Positions 33,861 to 46,112 of a stretch of DNA of 64,000 nt are shown piece by piece. The stretch comes from Gibbula magus (Eukaryota; Mollusca; Gastropoda; Trochida; Trochidae). Made by a program: the position numbers and the translations under genes. The notes under the pieces are model-generated. The model had not been told where the DNA came from and did not search any database. It saw only the letters and a list, made by a program, of their open reading frames with translations. Numbering within the stretch: position 1 is the first letter of the stretch; every line of letters starts with the position of its first letter. Location: assembly GCA_936450465.1 (NCBI GenBank), contig OW388302.1, positions 11,123,530 through 11,187,529 of the forward strand, written 5' to 3'.

Positions 33861-34100
33861 AACAGAGACATTGCTTCAAACCGAGCATTCTTTAAATGTT
33901 GAAATGTTTGGAGTCTCTGCATCTGTGCGATGTACACATACTGTTTACAAAACAAAAATCTGGGATAGAATCCTGATTAGAAGTTGTGAAGTTGTGCCAA
34001 CAGTGACGTTGCTTCAAACCGAGCATACTGTAAATGTCGAAATGATAAGAGTAATACTGTTTACAAAACAAACGTCGGTAAATATAAAACGATGCTAAAT
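33861..34100 (+). repeat. ~136-bp direct repeat units around the palindrome
   Basis: CAACAGAGACATTGCTTCAA at 33861 recurs as CAACAGTGACGTTGCTTCAA at 33997. ATCCTGATTAGAAGTT occurs near 33568 and 33969. An 88-codon frame (33832-34098) reads through two units, and no family is recognised. It may be an old repeated exon or a simple tandem duplication. Confidence 0.55.
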
Positions 34101-35546
34101 TTAACAAAATATGGACGTTACCAGTGTTGCAAACAGATTGAAATACGACCTTAATACAACAGAGGTGAAGATGAAAGAACTTAATGGAGTTACCTCTTAG
34201 TTAAGATGATAAAAGTCATAAAAGTATTCTGAAACTTCAGGTGGATATGCTGGATCCCATTTGAAAAAATACGATATGTACACATGGAGAAACGTCTGAG
34301 CTTGTAACAAACCGGGCTGAACTTACTCATAGCAATCTTCTTACTTGAACTTTGACTCCTGCAAAACAGTTTTAAAGATGTTATTTTTTCCAAAAGAATA
34401 TACATTTAACTGTAATTGCCTGTTTCCCCTGCATATAGTTGTAATGCTCCATGAGCATGCACCAATTGGTCGACACTAGGGTTATATTAATATCAATAAT
34501 CATTATCATCATCATGATCATCATCATCATCATCGTCTTCATCATAAGATCTTGAACTTGATGACTTAAACTGAGCAATAGTCAGATCCATGTTACTTTA
34601 ATTGAGCAGTAGGCAGTAGCCCGTGACAATAACTGATCTATGGACAGGACCACGAGACATTAACTGATCAAAATATAAGACTACATAATTTGAACTGAAC
34701 AATAAAATGGTCAGACTAACCCTGTTAGTCTCTGGAAATGCTTACCAGATAAAATGAAGAAAACAATTTGGTTGCTGTTGCCATAATATATTTGCAGAAG
34801 AGGAAGATGCATATATATCCGCCCAGGTGCTTGTAAATGTTTCATCTTTGCAAATGTTGCAGATTCGTTCATGGTTAAATATACATATGTATGCAAAACA
34901 AAACAAAATGTGCATATACGCACTGATTTAATCGTATACTAATGTTGATCATATAAACGCGTAGACCCGGTTTCGAATCCCGATTGAGACTCGAAACATG
35001 TGTGACCGTGGTCTTTTACTGCGGTCAAGACAAGTCATCCCCATTTCACTCAGTCCGCCATGCTGTATAAATGGGTACCTGGCTTCGTAAATAATAATAG
35101 TTCATATGAATAGCGTTGCATGAGCGTGATCAAAGTGCTCACTTCGTATAACACCTCCTCCCCCTTGAGGGATTGACCTTTCGGTACTGCTACTAACTGA
35201 GCGCTCCACATGGCAAATGTAAGTCTTTTTTTTAATTTCCGTGTTCAGGTACCCACTTTAACATATGGGTAGAGTGAGTGCGACGTGGATGAATGCCTTG
35301 CCTAGGGACACATCTTAATCTTAGGCCCACGTCAAAAAGTTTTGTTGTCTTGACTGGGATTCAAAAAACAAGGTCACGCTAATCACTACACCAATGTGCT
35401 CAACAAAGACCTTCAGTCTAAAATGTAAGACGATTTTTGATTGGTTTAAAATAAGGACTGTAATGTTCTGCAGTTTTTGCGAGAATCGTGAAACATGGTC
35501 CTACAGTAACAGTCATTAATTGGGATAATGAGTTGAGCAGCATTTC
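34101..35546. other. Intergenic with (CAT)n run and SINE-like motifs
   Basis: A trinucleotide CAT/TCA run is at 34487-34545. A pol III B-box-like GGTTTCGAATCCC is at 34970-34982 and CCTTGCCTAGGGACACA at about 35296. A GTAAGC donor-like site after an open minus-strand frame (34745-34880) could mark an upstream exon, but no match to a family was found. Confidence 0.35.
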
Positions 35547-35947
35547 CTAATTAGTTGTGTTTAGTGGTCTCATGACCTGAATCCCTGTAAGTGATTTAAG
35601 CCCAGTATTTGCCATGTCAAGCCCAGTATTTATGATTGAACTGAATAGCCCATGGGATTGTGCAGTTTTGACAGCTGTTGAACTCCCTCTAAATGTATCT
35701 GATGCCGTGCTGGAGACCATGGGCGTATTGTGGATGGAATCAGCGATGGTTTTGTCTCCTTGTGATGATGCTTTCTCCAGTACTGTGGTAGCGCTTGCAA
35801 TGGGCCGTGTCTCCTCGGTGGTGGTGCTTGGAATCAGCAGTCGACCTGGTTCCTGGTTGTCTTGAGAATTAGATTGAATCATATTTTCCGGACTGGGTTC
35901 TGATTATGTCCCCTCTCTTTGAACGCTGATGGTTGTGTCGTTCAAAT
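35547..35947 (-). CDS. Last exon of tandem gene B, with an in-frame stop
   Basis: Acceptor TTTTCAG precedes 35947; the phase-1 junction with 38065-38233 gives DLNDTTISVQREGT and then TAA (35904-35906). The same frame continues open for more than 110 codons to 35547 with a Ser/Thr-rich region (STTTEETRPIASATTVLE) and GLFSSIINTGLDMANTGLK, which resembles the C-terminus of gene A. The stop would remove nearly all of this exon's product. The gene may be a pseudogene, or the last part may start at a downstream ATG (35882). Confidence 0.55.
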
Positions 35948-36627
35948 CTGAAAATGAAGAATTCATGAATCAACGGATATGAAAAGGACTTTCAAAATGG
36001 TAAGTTATGACAGGCAATTGCACTGATTTGGATCACACGAAGATTTATGTTGACAGAAATTATAATGTGAACGTTTTAGAAGGTAATATCAATGAGGCTG
36101 AAGTGATATTATGGAAGGCAAAAGAATGAATGAATTTTAAAAATTGGGAAAATATGTGCAAAATGATCAAATGACAATGAATCAAGTCTGAAATTTATCG
36201 GAGGTAGGATCATTAGAAACTGAAAGGTCGATCAAATGTTTGATCAATATGTTAGCGACAAAGACAAATCAGTTTAGGAATTTGGTATACATCAACGGAG
36301 ATCAACGACGTTTAATGTAGATCAACGGAGATGATGGAGATTAACAGATTAACGGAGATTAACAGAGATTAACAGATTAACAAAGGTCAATGGAGATCAA
36401 TGGAGATCGACGAACGGGCATAAGACTGAATAGCTTGATAGCTCATACCATTCTAATGCAGGTTTTTGCTGTAATGGTTCGTGATTGCGTGCCGCAACTA
36501 AAACCAATTCACACTTAGATAATGAAGACATCTGTACAGGCCCATATTGATGCCCACAGCATAATCAATGCACCTTCTGTATTATTACCCCGGTCTAAAC
36601 TGATCTGCCCATAACAGGTCAAAGTTC
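35948..36627. repeat. Intron of gene B, with short GATCAACGGA-type tandem motifs
   Basis: Between about 36288 and 36415 the motifs GATCAACGGAGAT, GATTAACAGA and GGTCAATGGAGATC recur many times, forming an imperfect tandem repeat of 10-20 bp units. The remainder is unrecognised. Confidence 0.55.
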
Positions 36628-37119
36628 ATTTCCAACCTCTGTCCTAGATGGCCTGAATACGCCGGTAAAATGGGCTGATCTGATTGGTTGCAACTGTATC
36701 TAGTTGTGCAATCAGTGACACAGTTGTAGAATTGACATTTGCCAATGACACGTCATAATGATAAATAAACGTAAGATCAACTTCTTTTTTTTTAATACGT
36801 TTTTATCGAAATTTGCTTTTAGATTTTGTGAAATCAATTGATCATAATCATGCTGATTATTAAAGAGGACCAACTCAGAAACAAATAACCAAAATAGTTC
36901 ATTTGTGAAATTTCAATCAGACATATTCGAAGGACATATGCTAATTAGCAAGACCCTTAAGGGTTGAATGCCTAGATTTTTGAAGTCACTCGCTGGACAG
37001 GCCGCTGTTTTCATTGGTTAAGAAGCAGGGATGCAGTATGAGGTTCCCTTTTCCCGCTAAGGAATTTTGCTAGAGCCTAGACATTCAGGCCATCTAGAAC
37101 AGAGGTTAGGATCGGAAAT
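36628..37119 (-). mobile_element. MITE family M3, copy 2 (~490 bp)
   Basis: Inverted arms ATTTCCAACCTCTGTCCTAG and, on the right, CTAGAACAGAGGTTAG then GGAAAT. The interior shares ATTGGTTGCAACTGTATCTA and GACATTTGCCAATGACACGT with the inverse of copy 1 (27593-28180). Confidence 0.75.
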
Positions 37120-38064
37120 CTGAAGGAAGAAATATCTGTGGGAGGAGAATAGCAGTTAATATCTATTATGAATTATATGTTATTTTGTAAAATGAATTGT
37201 GAGTTGACCTTATATATGTATTATATGCTACATGATCGACATCTTAGGGTTGTAATGGAGACTAGAAACATAACTAGTACAGAACGTGTACATTGCATGT
37301 GTATGTGTATTTCTATACAACTTAGTTCCCAGTTGAGTTCTTACATTTTCCAAAAGCCACTAAACTTTACACAACTTGTCCACTTCTTCAGAAATTGATA
37401 AAAACAAATATGACCTCGGTTTTTTTTATTAGCCTATGAGTACCCAGTTAACCCCTACCAATTGACCAAGATGCGTGTAGAAAAAGGAACAGAACGCTCG
37501 GAGCTAGCTCATTTTTACTTGAATCACATGGAATAGAATGAGTAATAAAGATGTCACTACACTCGAAATGTACCGTATGCCTTGAGCAAATGTATGTATA
37601 GCTCTCGCTCTCGCTCGGGCAATAAAACAATTCACACTCATTTCGTAAAAGTCATATGACACACTTCCTCGGATAATAATCTTTATGTATTACCTTGAAT
37701 TATCTTGAATATGTTTCAAAGGTATCACATCACAAACCTTGACATAAAGGTCACTAGGTATACAATCTTTGTCAATTCGCTGAAAACTACAGTGACGAGT
37801 TCATCCCATTGTATATATAAATTTAAGAGATATAGCTTAAACTAAACTCAAACCCATACAATCGCTCATAAAGTCGCCCATAAAATCGCCTTTAGCATGA
37901 ATAGTATAGAGAATTGCGTAGAAACTTATATAATTAGAATTATTATGAAGTACGATTTTCTTGAAATGTTTAGTGTATGACTCCCTTTCGCTCGTCCAAT
38001 ACCATACCATTAACACTAATACAATGGTATTAGACTTAACAGCGTGTATTATGTATGTACATAC
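37120..38064. other. Intron of gene B, proximal part
   Basis: No recognisable gene or repeat. Confidence 0.35.
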
Positions 38065-38233
38065 CCAATTGTCCTGATTTTACCATCAGGCATCGACCAT
38101 CACTGACGTAAACGGGGGCACTTCCTAACGTCTCCTGTAGTCCCATGGCCAGACAGTGGAGTTTGGTTGAACATCCCACAGGTTCCTGGTTGTTTGTCCC
38201 GGGTGTTATACCAGCATTTCTCTTCAGGAAACA
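38065..38233 (-). CDS. Cys-containing exon of tandem gene B
   Basis: A 169-nt exon bounded by a good acceptor (CATATTACAG) and donor (GTATGT). It encodes CFLKRNAGITPGTNNQEP, then KLHCLAMGLQET and RCLMVKSGQL, and ends in phase 1. It is the clear paralogue of 29241-29409 in gene A, with an intact acceptor. The Cys spacing suggests a PAN/apple-like extracellular module (uncertain). Upstream exons were not identified. Confidence 0.65.
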
Positions 38234-38329
38234 CTGTAATATGTAACTAAATAAAACACACACTGATTGGTACTGCATTGCTTCTTTCACTGAGAAGGTG
38301 TTTCTGTGTAGACAAGAGTCACAGAATAT

Positions 38330-38900
38330 TATGTCTATGGTGGTTAAGGTCACTGAGAAAGTAAACCTGTGTTGATTAAAGTCATGGATAAATTGTTCAG
38401 TTGTTAACTAAAGTCATAGCGATGTGTTCCTATGTTGATTAAAGTCAGAGATAAATTGTGCCTGTGTTGATCAAAGTCACGGATAAAATGTTCCTGTGTT
38501 GAAAAAAGGCACAGAGAAGTGTTACGGTGTTGAATAAAGTGTGCCTGTGTAGATTTATGTCATTGACAAATTGTTCCTGTGTTGCTTAAAGTCATAGAGA
38601 TGTGTTGCCGTCTTGATTAAAGTCATAGAGATGTGTTGCTGTGTTGATTAATGTCATGGATTATTTGTTCCTGTGTTGATTAAAGTCACGGATAAATTGT
38701 TCCCGTGTTGAGAAAAGTCACTGATAAACTGTTCCTGTGTTGCAAAATGATATATTCTGATATGGTAGATATTGCAGATCAAATTATTTCTGTGTCAACT
38801 GATATGGTAGATCAAATCTTCGCATGTTGATTTATGTCACGGAGAAGTAATATCAATGTCACAGAGAATGTGTTTCTCTGTGGACGAGTGTCACTGTGAA
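38330..38900. repeat. 32-bp minisatellite, imperfect
   Basis: Units of about 32 bp built on GTGTTGATTAAAGTCA, then CGGATAAATTGTTCCT. Roughly 15-17 divergent copies start just upstream of gene B's Cys exon. Confidence 0.8.
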
Positions 38901-41900
38901 ATTTAATCTGTTTCGGATTTATCCACGGTATTATGTTATTGTACACTCTATAGAATAGAATATGGCAAACAATTATATATATTGGTTTCTTAGTATCCTT
39001 ATCTTTAAAATTACACTATCAAAACTGAAAGTATTGTCGCCCACAACAGAGTAGTTATGAACAGATATTAAAAACCTTATCTTTTGCTTCTCCTAAAACA
39101 ATATAGTATTACTCCGTTATAATTAACTTATGTCACGGGCCTACAAATGTCAGAACCTAAATATACTACTTGTATTTCTGCCATTATAGTGATATGAATA
39201 TCAATTAGGAATCCACACAATTCATCTATCTCTTTTCGAATTTAGTTTGGCATTGAGTACTAATGACATGATAGGGTTTAACAATTCAAAAACAGCTGTG
39301 ATTTTTTCTTCATTCAAAATATAAACATATAGTCACACGTCAGACATTCGAGTGTAATATTTGCTTTTTGTATTTCCTTTATTTGAAATAGTCAATACAC
39401 TGACTACAGTAACGATATGCTACAGTGACGTCATGATAAATTATGTTATGACGTCACAGATGACAGAATACAAAAACTCTTTCTAAGATAATCCTCAACA
39501 GATGGAATATGCACAAATGGAATTATGACAACTATGAATTGTTCATACGCACTTGCTGAATTGTTTATTTACGAAGTGTCTTTATAATTTTTAAGATATT
39601 TTCATTCCAATTTCCGGACATGTTCTCTTAACAGAGGTTGCGGAACTCAAATCTTAATCTGTTTCCGTTTTAGTGTTCATAAAACTTCTTTCTCATAGGA
39701 AAACGTCTTCTTTGTTGTTTACTTACAGGTGTCAATATATAGTTTTTAATCCACCAGAAGCTGGAATTTGTATAGAAATGTCACGACTCAGTTTAATGAA
39801 TACATACTATTTATTTCAAACCCAATAAACGGATCAGCGCAATATCTTCCTTGACACTGTGCCAAACATTAGTAAAAGGATTCGCTCATATTGGTTTGAA
39901 GTTTTACCCTGGATTTATAACCTTCATTATTTTGATATGAAGAGGGAATGGCTTCGAACCCTCTGGGAAATGCTCTGATATTTAACCACGAGATTCATTC
40001 TTTCCAGCTTTCAACCAGGGTTCCGTTGCACAAAGGTTACCTTAAAGTGATCTAATGTCTAATGAACCAATTGCATTAATAATTCAATAAAAAAATAGTA
40101 TATTTCGGCCTTCCTTTAAAGTGATCGTCATATCGGCAACATCCACCATCTTGTTTTTTTGGCATTACATGAGATGAAAACATGCTCTGGTGTAACTTTT
40201 AGATAACAAAAGCTATACACTGATAGAACATTCACATAGTAACACATTACGTGTCTGAAACTAAAAAACAGTTTGCTGTTTCACCACTCGCAGCTTCAGT
40301 TCTCAATGTTTTCAACAAGTGTGCGCTTGTTTTTGTCAAGTAGTGAAGTATAAACTAAAAGTCATCAGAATATTACATTCCTTGATATATTTCTGTATCT
40401 TTCTATTTGATTGTGATTTTACAATGTATTAAAGGTGCTGTAGCACGTTTTTTTTACATATGATGTGTTCTCAAGTTTGTCATTTATTTTTAATTTTACA
40501 CAACATATTGTTACATTAGAGGGTAAAATATCTCATTGCATGATCCCATAAGGTGTATACATATAAATGTATTGTAGAAAATGGTGGGAAGTATACAGCA
40601 ACACTTTTGTAGAACTCGTCAGTGTGAGAAGTAAATGTGTAAGTCATATGCCATTTTGAGATTTCAGACAGCAATATGGTTGACCATTCCATCATTTTAC
40701 CAGATTTAAAACTCTACTCTTGAGTGTTTTGGCGGTATTTTACGTAGCATTAATGATGTTAATGACGTTAATGACGGGACGTGTTGCTTCCTTGCTTGGC
40801 CCTCAACACAATGAGGATAGAACAGCGTATTCAGTCAAGTTGAGATATTTGTAAGTACAATTAAAAGATTGATAATATTATTTTCATTTAAAATACCAAA
40901 TGATGTGAGAAGTAAAAATAGATTCTCGCTGAATAAAGATAGTTCACCTTCTAACATTTATTTAAAGAGTTTCACTTTCCTTAAATAGTTTTGTGACTAA
41001 ATGTTATCAACTAAATGAAATAACATAAACATATATATTGCCTCATTATATAGGTATTGAGACTATTTACAGTATTAAATGAGTCAGAACATCAACATCA
41101 TTAGGAAATGTCAGGAATAGAGATTGGACTGTAATCAACTCTTCATCAGGAAAATTCCTCAAATGATATATCAAAATCCATCACTGATTATATGTAAAGG
41201 AAAAAAACAGTGTTCGCTTCAATAAATTATCTTCGTTCATAAGTTGAGTGAAACAGCTACATCAAAATCAATAGTAATTGTCAAAAGTTATTAAATACAT
41301 TTATTTTGATAATCTCTGCATATGCATCGTTGTTTCAAATATTCAATTTGATATCTTTCGCAACACTTTAAAACCAATAATAATCAGTTATTATCAATAC
41401 TTAACATTCCAAAATAGTGTTATCGAATGTAGATTATTGCCTTTTCTCTGAATGAATCATGTTCATCTTCTCTCAAATATGTTTTTAAATATTCTTAATT
41501 CTTATTATGTTATGCTGTTTTTGCTCATTCAACGATGTATTTTGATTCTGCCAAAAGCCCTGTAATAATGAAAGATATATTTACGAATTATGTTAAACGC
41601 AAGTGGATTTTAAAAGAAATATGTATCCATTGGGAATGGAAGCCCAGATATTGCAGGTGCACATCTTCGCAGTGTTGAAATTGCATGTATTTCCCCCGAC
41701 TAAAGGTCTGTAATTTAGTTAAACAATTTGTCGGTAAATCCGCCAGAAGACAATTAAATTAGCCGATTGAAAGCAGGAAAACACTTCACCAGTTTATTTC
41801 AAATTGTGCAAGTTTTCCTCACTACAAGGAGACACGAGTTTGAAGTGGGAAGCTTCTAGTACTCAACTTGTGCGTTGGCCATGGTTGCTGAGGAGTTGGA

Positions 41901-44424
41901 GATTTTACGAGGGCATGGTGAAATTGATTGTATTATTGAGAGGAGCACAATTTATAAGAAATCTTAATTGCTTTATAAGCATTATTTAATAAGTGATATC
42001 AACTCATATCTATACATACATATTGTGAAGAATGTTTGCAATTAAGTTCACCAACATGACAACATGAGACCAGTTCACAATGTTGCTGTACAACCGGCTC
42101 TAATCCTTATAAAATCAATACAAAACAACACCAATTATCAAAGAGTGCCGCTTTTCATCTTCCCGCGAACTTGTGAAATTAAATTTATTATTAAATAAAT
42201 TAATTATTAGTGTAGGACACATGTTCTAAATAACATATACCAGATTATGATTGGTCAATGATAGTGCTTTTGTCACAAGTTCATCTCGATGCGGTCAAGG
42301 CCATCTCATCTTGATTAAAAATAACAAACAAACTGCCTGCCACAATTACAAGATCCGATATTTCGTAAAAAAAACTCTAATTTCTAAGTGCATATTTAGA
42401 AAATACGACACACGACTGGGACACTGCCAATCTGATTAAAATCGACGCTGTGATGAGGTAAAAACTGGTTCTATAGATTCCTCGCCACAAGGTATGATCA
42501 CACCCTGTAGAGGTGAACGTTCTGTTGGTTTGGTTGTTTTTTTTAAGGCAAAATAGACGAAACAATTGCTCTTTTGGAGTGTCATGACTCTAGCGCAAAT
42601 TTTAAAATAATATTTTGTGTATATTTTTTGGGACTTGCTAATTGAATTGCGAGCATACAGGCCGTCACCAGACACGTGAGGAAATCTGAAAAGTGTATGA
42701 GTTCGTATTAGAGTAGTAATAATGAGCAAAAATGATTGATTTTAATCAGACTGGAAATAATGTTGACAGAGCAGTTTTGATTTCTGAAACTAAGCAGTTA
42801 TGTCATACTCTTTACCTCTGTATGTGTGTGCTTGTCCCAAGAATAGGATGGCTTGGTGTGGGTGTATGCTTAGGGTACAAGCTCGTTCTATTCATCCAGT
42901 TCTTTTGATTAACAGGACCTTCTCCCAAGAAAAGGTTACTTTTGCCATTCTTTCGACGAAACCACTTTTAGAAGTTTGCCACATTTTTCGATTCTCATAA
43001 ATCCCCAAACTGTGAACACGGATACCGTTTCGTGTCTTTCTGAACAAAAATTGTCTTTCATCTTCTCAATGGTCACAGAACAGGCTAATCCTAACGTCGC
43101 CGAATTCACAACTGATGCTGGATAGGATCAGGATTATCCATATTGAGCAAAGAATGCGCTCAATTTGTATAAGAGGTTATGTTGGAAGATTTGACTTAAG
43201 TTATCCATGCGGAAAATGAATGGAATTGTAATGAAAAACTATTAAAACTGTAAAGTTTAAACATGTATTTATTAAGATTAGAAAAAAAATAAAGTATACG
43301 AAATATGTATATGTACATCAAAGTTTTCAACAGTTACAATAAAAAAAGAATCCCGATTCTCATACCAACTAGAACACAGAAAGCTCCAAACAACCACCTG
43401 CTCCATCAGAGTATTTGTTTGCGCTAAGCTTATACAATCCCCTGATCGCCTGAGCCCTTGTAATTGATGTAATTGTCGTTGTGCAGCAGGCTTGTTACTT
43501 ACATGTACATTTCAAAACATGTGATTTGTTTGTCAATGTCATAATTTGAATGTAGATCCACGCTCCTCTCATCAGGGTACTGCCTCATGTGGTCGAAGGA
43601 AAGTTCTTTCATTGGCTAGTTAGTTATAGCGGACACAGGGAATCAGGGTTTATCATAGTTGGATAGCCGATACAAATACGCTGATGGAGCGGGATACAGC
43701 ACAACTGACTTTTTTAAAACTGATCAAACTGCTGGTAAACTATGATAAAAACAATTAAAAGGTGCTCATATGTGTCAAGCACTGACGGGACTTCATGGTC
43801 ATCCCATGCATATTCAATATGTTCAATTTTGGTTGAATTTCTTAGCAACGGCACTCGCCTGCTTGAAAAGATTCAACAATTACAATAGTCCTTTGGCAGC
43901 ATTGAGGGATTCCATGCGTGTGCTCACAGTGTGCTTGTGCAAACAACTATCTGCGGATTCTCTCTGCCCAGAGATAATGTCTAGTCAACAGAACAATATA
44001 AATAATTACGTTAAATAAAAAAAAGTACCATATAAAGGATGATTGTGAATACCATAATAAACAAAGAAAGAAAATAAGTTTTTGGTCGAATTGGTTGATT
44101 TTTATACAGACGTACGAATTGCCAAACTTTTGACAAATCATTGAGTCTATGTTTTGTTTAGGATTTGCAAAAGAAACATCATTACAAAATCAATTAAATT
44201 ACTACTGAAAAACTTAATTTATGTAACACAAATGTTAATTTACTAATGAATTTATATCAACAAGGGTATTTTAGAAGTTATTTAAATACTTATGAGCGTG
44301 TCAAGATTTTAGTTTAGAGACCTTTTTTAATGTTTATATTTCCATTTTTTTAAATTTCCATACATTTCAAATATAACAAAAATAAGGTAATGTGCATATT
44401 GTATCAAGATAAAGAATATGGCAT
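38901..44424. other. Long intergenic region
   Basis: No gene recognised. A ~90-bp dispersed repeat at 40648-40733 is shared with 3971-4062. Short frames (60-100 codons, for example at 41804, 42436, 43770) show no family signature. Confidence 0.35.
40648..40733 (+). repeat. Dispersed ~90-bp repeat, copy 2
   Basis: Contains CAATATGGTTGACCATTCC, then AAAACTCTACTC and TGAGTGTT, matching 3971-4062. Confidence 0.5.
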
Positions 44425-44895
44425 TTATTGTACATGATTTTGAAAAGCATATGGAGTGTTATATGGACCAGAATGTATGGAAGCTTGCATATTTACAATT
44501 TGAAAATGCAATTGTTTTTTTGTTATTTGATAATAGTTAATAATTTCTTGCTGCAATAGTTTAAAATTTGGTTTAACTTTTTTGATATTGCATTTATATA
44601 GCATTGATTTTGTAATGAGAACTATTGCGTTCAATGGGTTGTTGTTTTTACCTTTAAAAACCAAACAAAATATGTTCTTCATTGAGATAACATTTTCCTT
44701 CTATATGATTTGCAAGCCATTCTGAGAATTGTCTCCATATGATTTTTGCGTATTGACAATCATATAATACATGCAAGATCATTTCAATAGGTTCATTACA
44801 TAAAGAACAAGCAGGCGATTCTATATATTCCATCTTCAACAGCAGTTTATATGTACTATTTCGTAGTTTACAAACTAATCAAAGTATTTAAACCT
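44425..44895 (-). mobile_element. LINE C-terminal fragment (Tx1/L1-like)
   Basis: The minus strand encodes LRNSTYKLLLKMEYIESP, the Cys/His motif CSLCNEPIEMILHVLYDC, and then, in another frame, NPLNAIVLITKSMLYKC. The same domain is seen in the LINE at 9013-9590, but the sequences differ clearly, so this is a separate subfamily or an older copy. At least one frameshift is present. Confidence 0.7.
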
Positions 44896-46112
44896 CGAGT
44901 CACACGAACTTGAACAACTGACAGCAGTTTTAATCTTCTATAACAAATCTTATATTTATTTGGACTGGGGATAGGAAAATATTACTTTCCATGACTGGGG
45001 TCGTTCATAGCTCTGTTGTTAAGTTTCAAGGAAAACCATGCTCTCATTACTCTTCAAGCAAAATATATCTACATTGTTATGCCATTGTAACTAAACTAAT
45101 AAACAAAATAACAGATTATACTAGACCAAGGCAATCTTTCAGTGGTGACACATTTACTAAAATTGTTATAAAAGAAGTCAACTATTCACATAATACACTG
45201 AACTGAACATTCGGTGAACATGTCTTTCATTATCTGCATATTTTTTTACTTTTGAATGTGTGCAAATTGTGAGCAGAACACATAACTATAAAAGTTCACT
45301 CCGAACGAAAACATCGACTCAATATCTCTGGGAGTCTGGCGACTCATCTTGAAAGTCACTGCTGTCAAGTCGTTCAGGGTCAATGACTTTCAACAGTCCA
45401 AACAGAAAACAGATACGAACTTTTGAGTCCAAATCTCAAGTATCTGCAGTATTAGCATATCTTATCTATCTTAAGAGAGAGCACCGACATTTGCAGAATG
45501 ATTTTTGTGTCAAATGATTGAAATATATATTAGATGCATGTTTTGCAACGTTATTAAGACGGATAATGATATGCTTTATTGAATATTGAATATTTCTAAA
45601 GATTCAATTGCTCCTCATGCATTCTCCTTTACAGGAGCTCATGTGTGCATAGGAACTATATTTATACAAGCTCCTAATCTTCCGTTAGTTTATCACAATA
45701 GCTTTTTTGAATTTGAATGAGAATGATAGCTCACAAAAAAGCAAGGACTATTCTGCACATGCTAGTAATGATGTATATTCGTGGGCCAGTCCGTGCCCTC
45801 CGCTCCACGGCGAGGCTTACACCAGGAGTCGGGTTACTGGCTGTGGTTACTGGGAGATATTGTCCTTGATCAGTCTCTTGGTTTGAATCAACCACGCCTG
45901 GGTCGGGTTACTGGCTGTGGTTACTGGCAGATATTATCCTTGATCAGTCTCCTGGGTTGAATCAACTACGCCTGCACAGGTTAGTTATTATTAGTCAGTC
46001 GTTGTTATGGCTGGTGTGGTCTCGAGCTCACAATATTGTATTATGATGAGTACAAGTGTTCAATACTAACATAAGATACTGTACCACAGAACGTTATATA
46101 TGTTATAAATCA
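44896..46112. other. Intergenic with a 74-bp tandem pair
   Basis: At 45828-45970, GTCGGGTTACTGGCTGTGGT and CCTTGATCAGTCTC occur twice, about 74 bp apart. Nothing else is recognised; this is the downstream flank of the EEP-repeat gene. Confidence 0.45.

Noticed and set aside
34487..34545. Possible CRISPR-like or regulatory array
   Set aside because: It is a simple CAT/TCA trinucleotide run.
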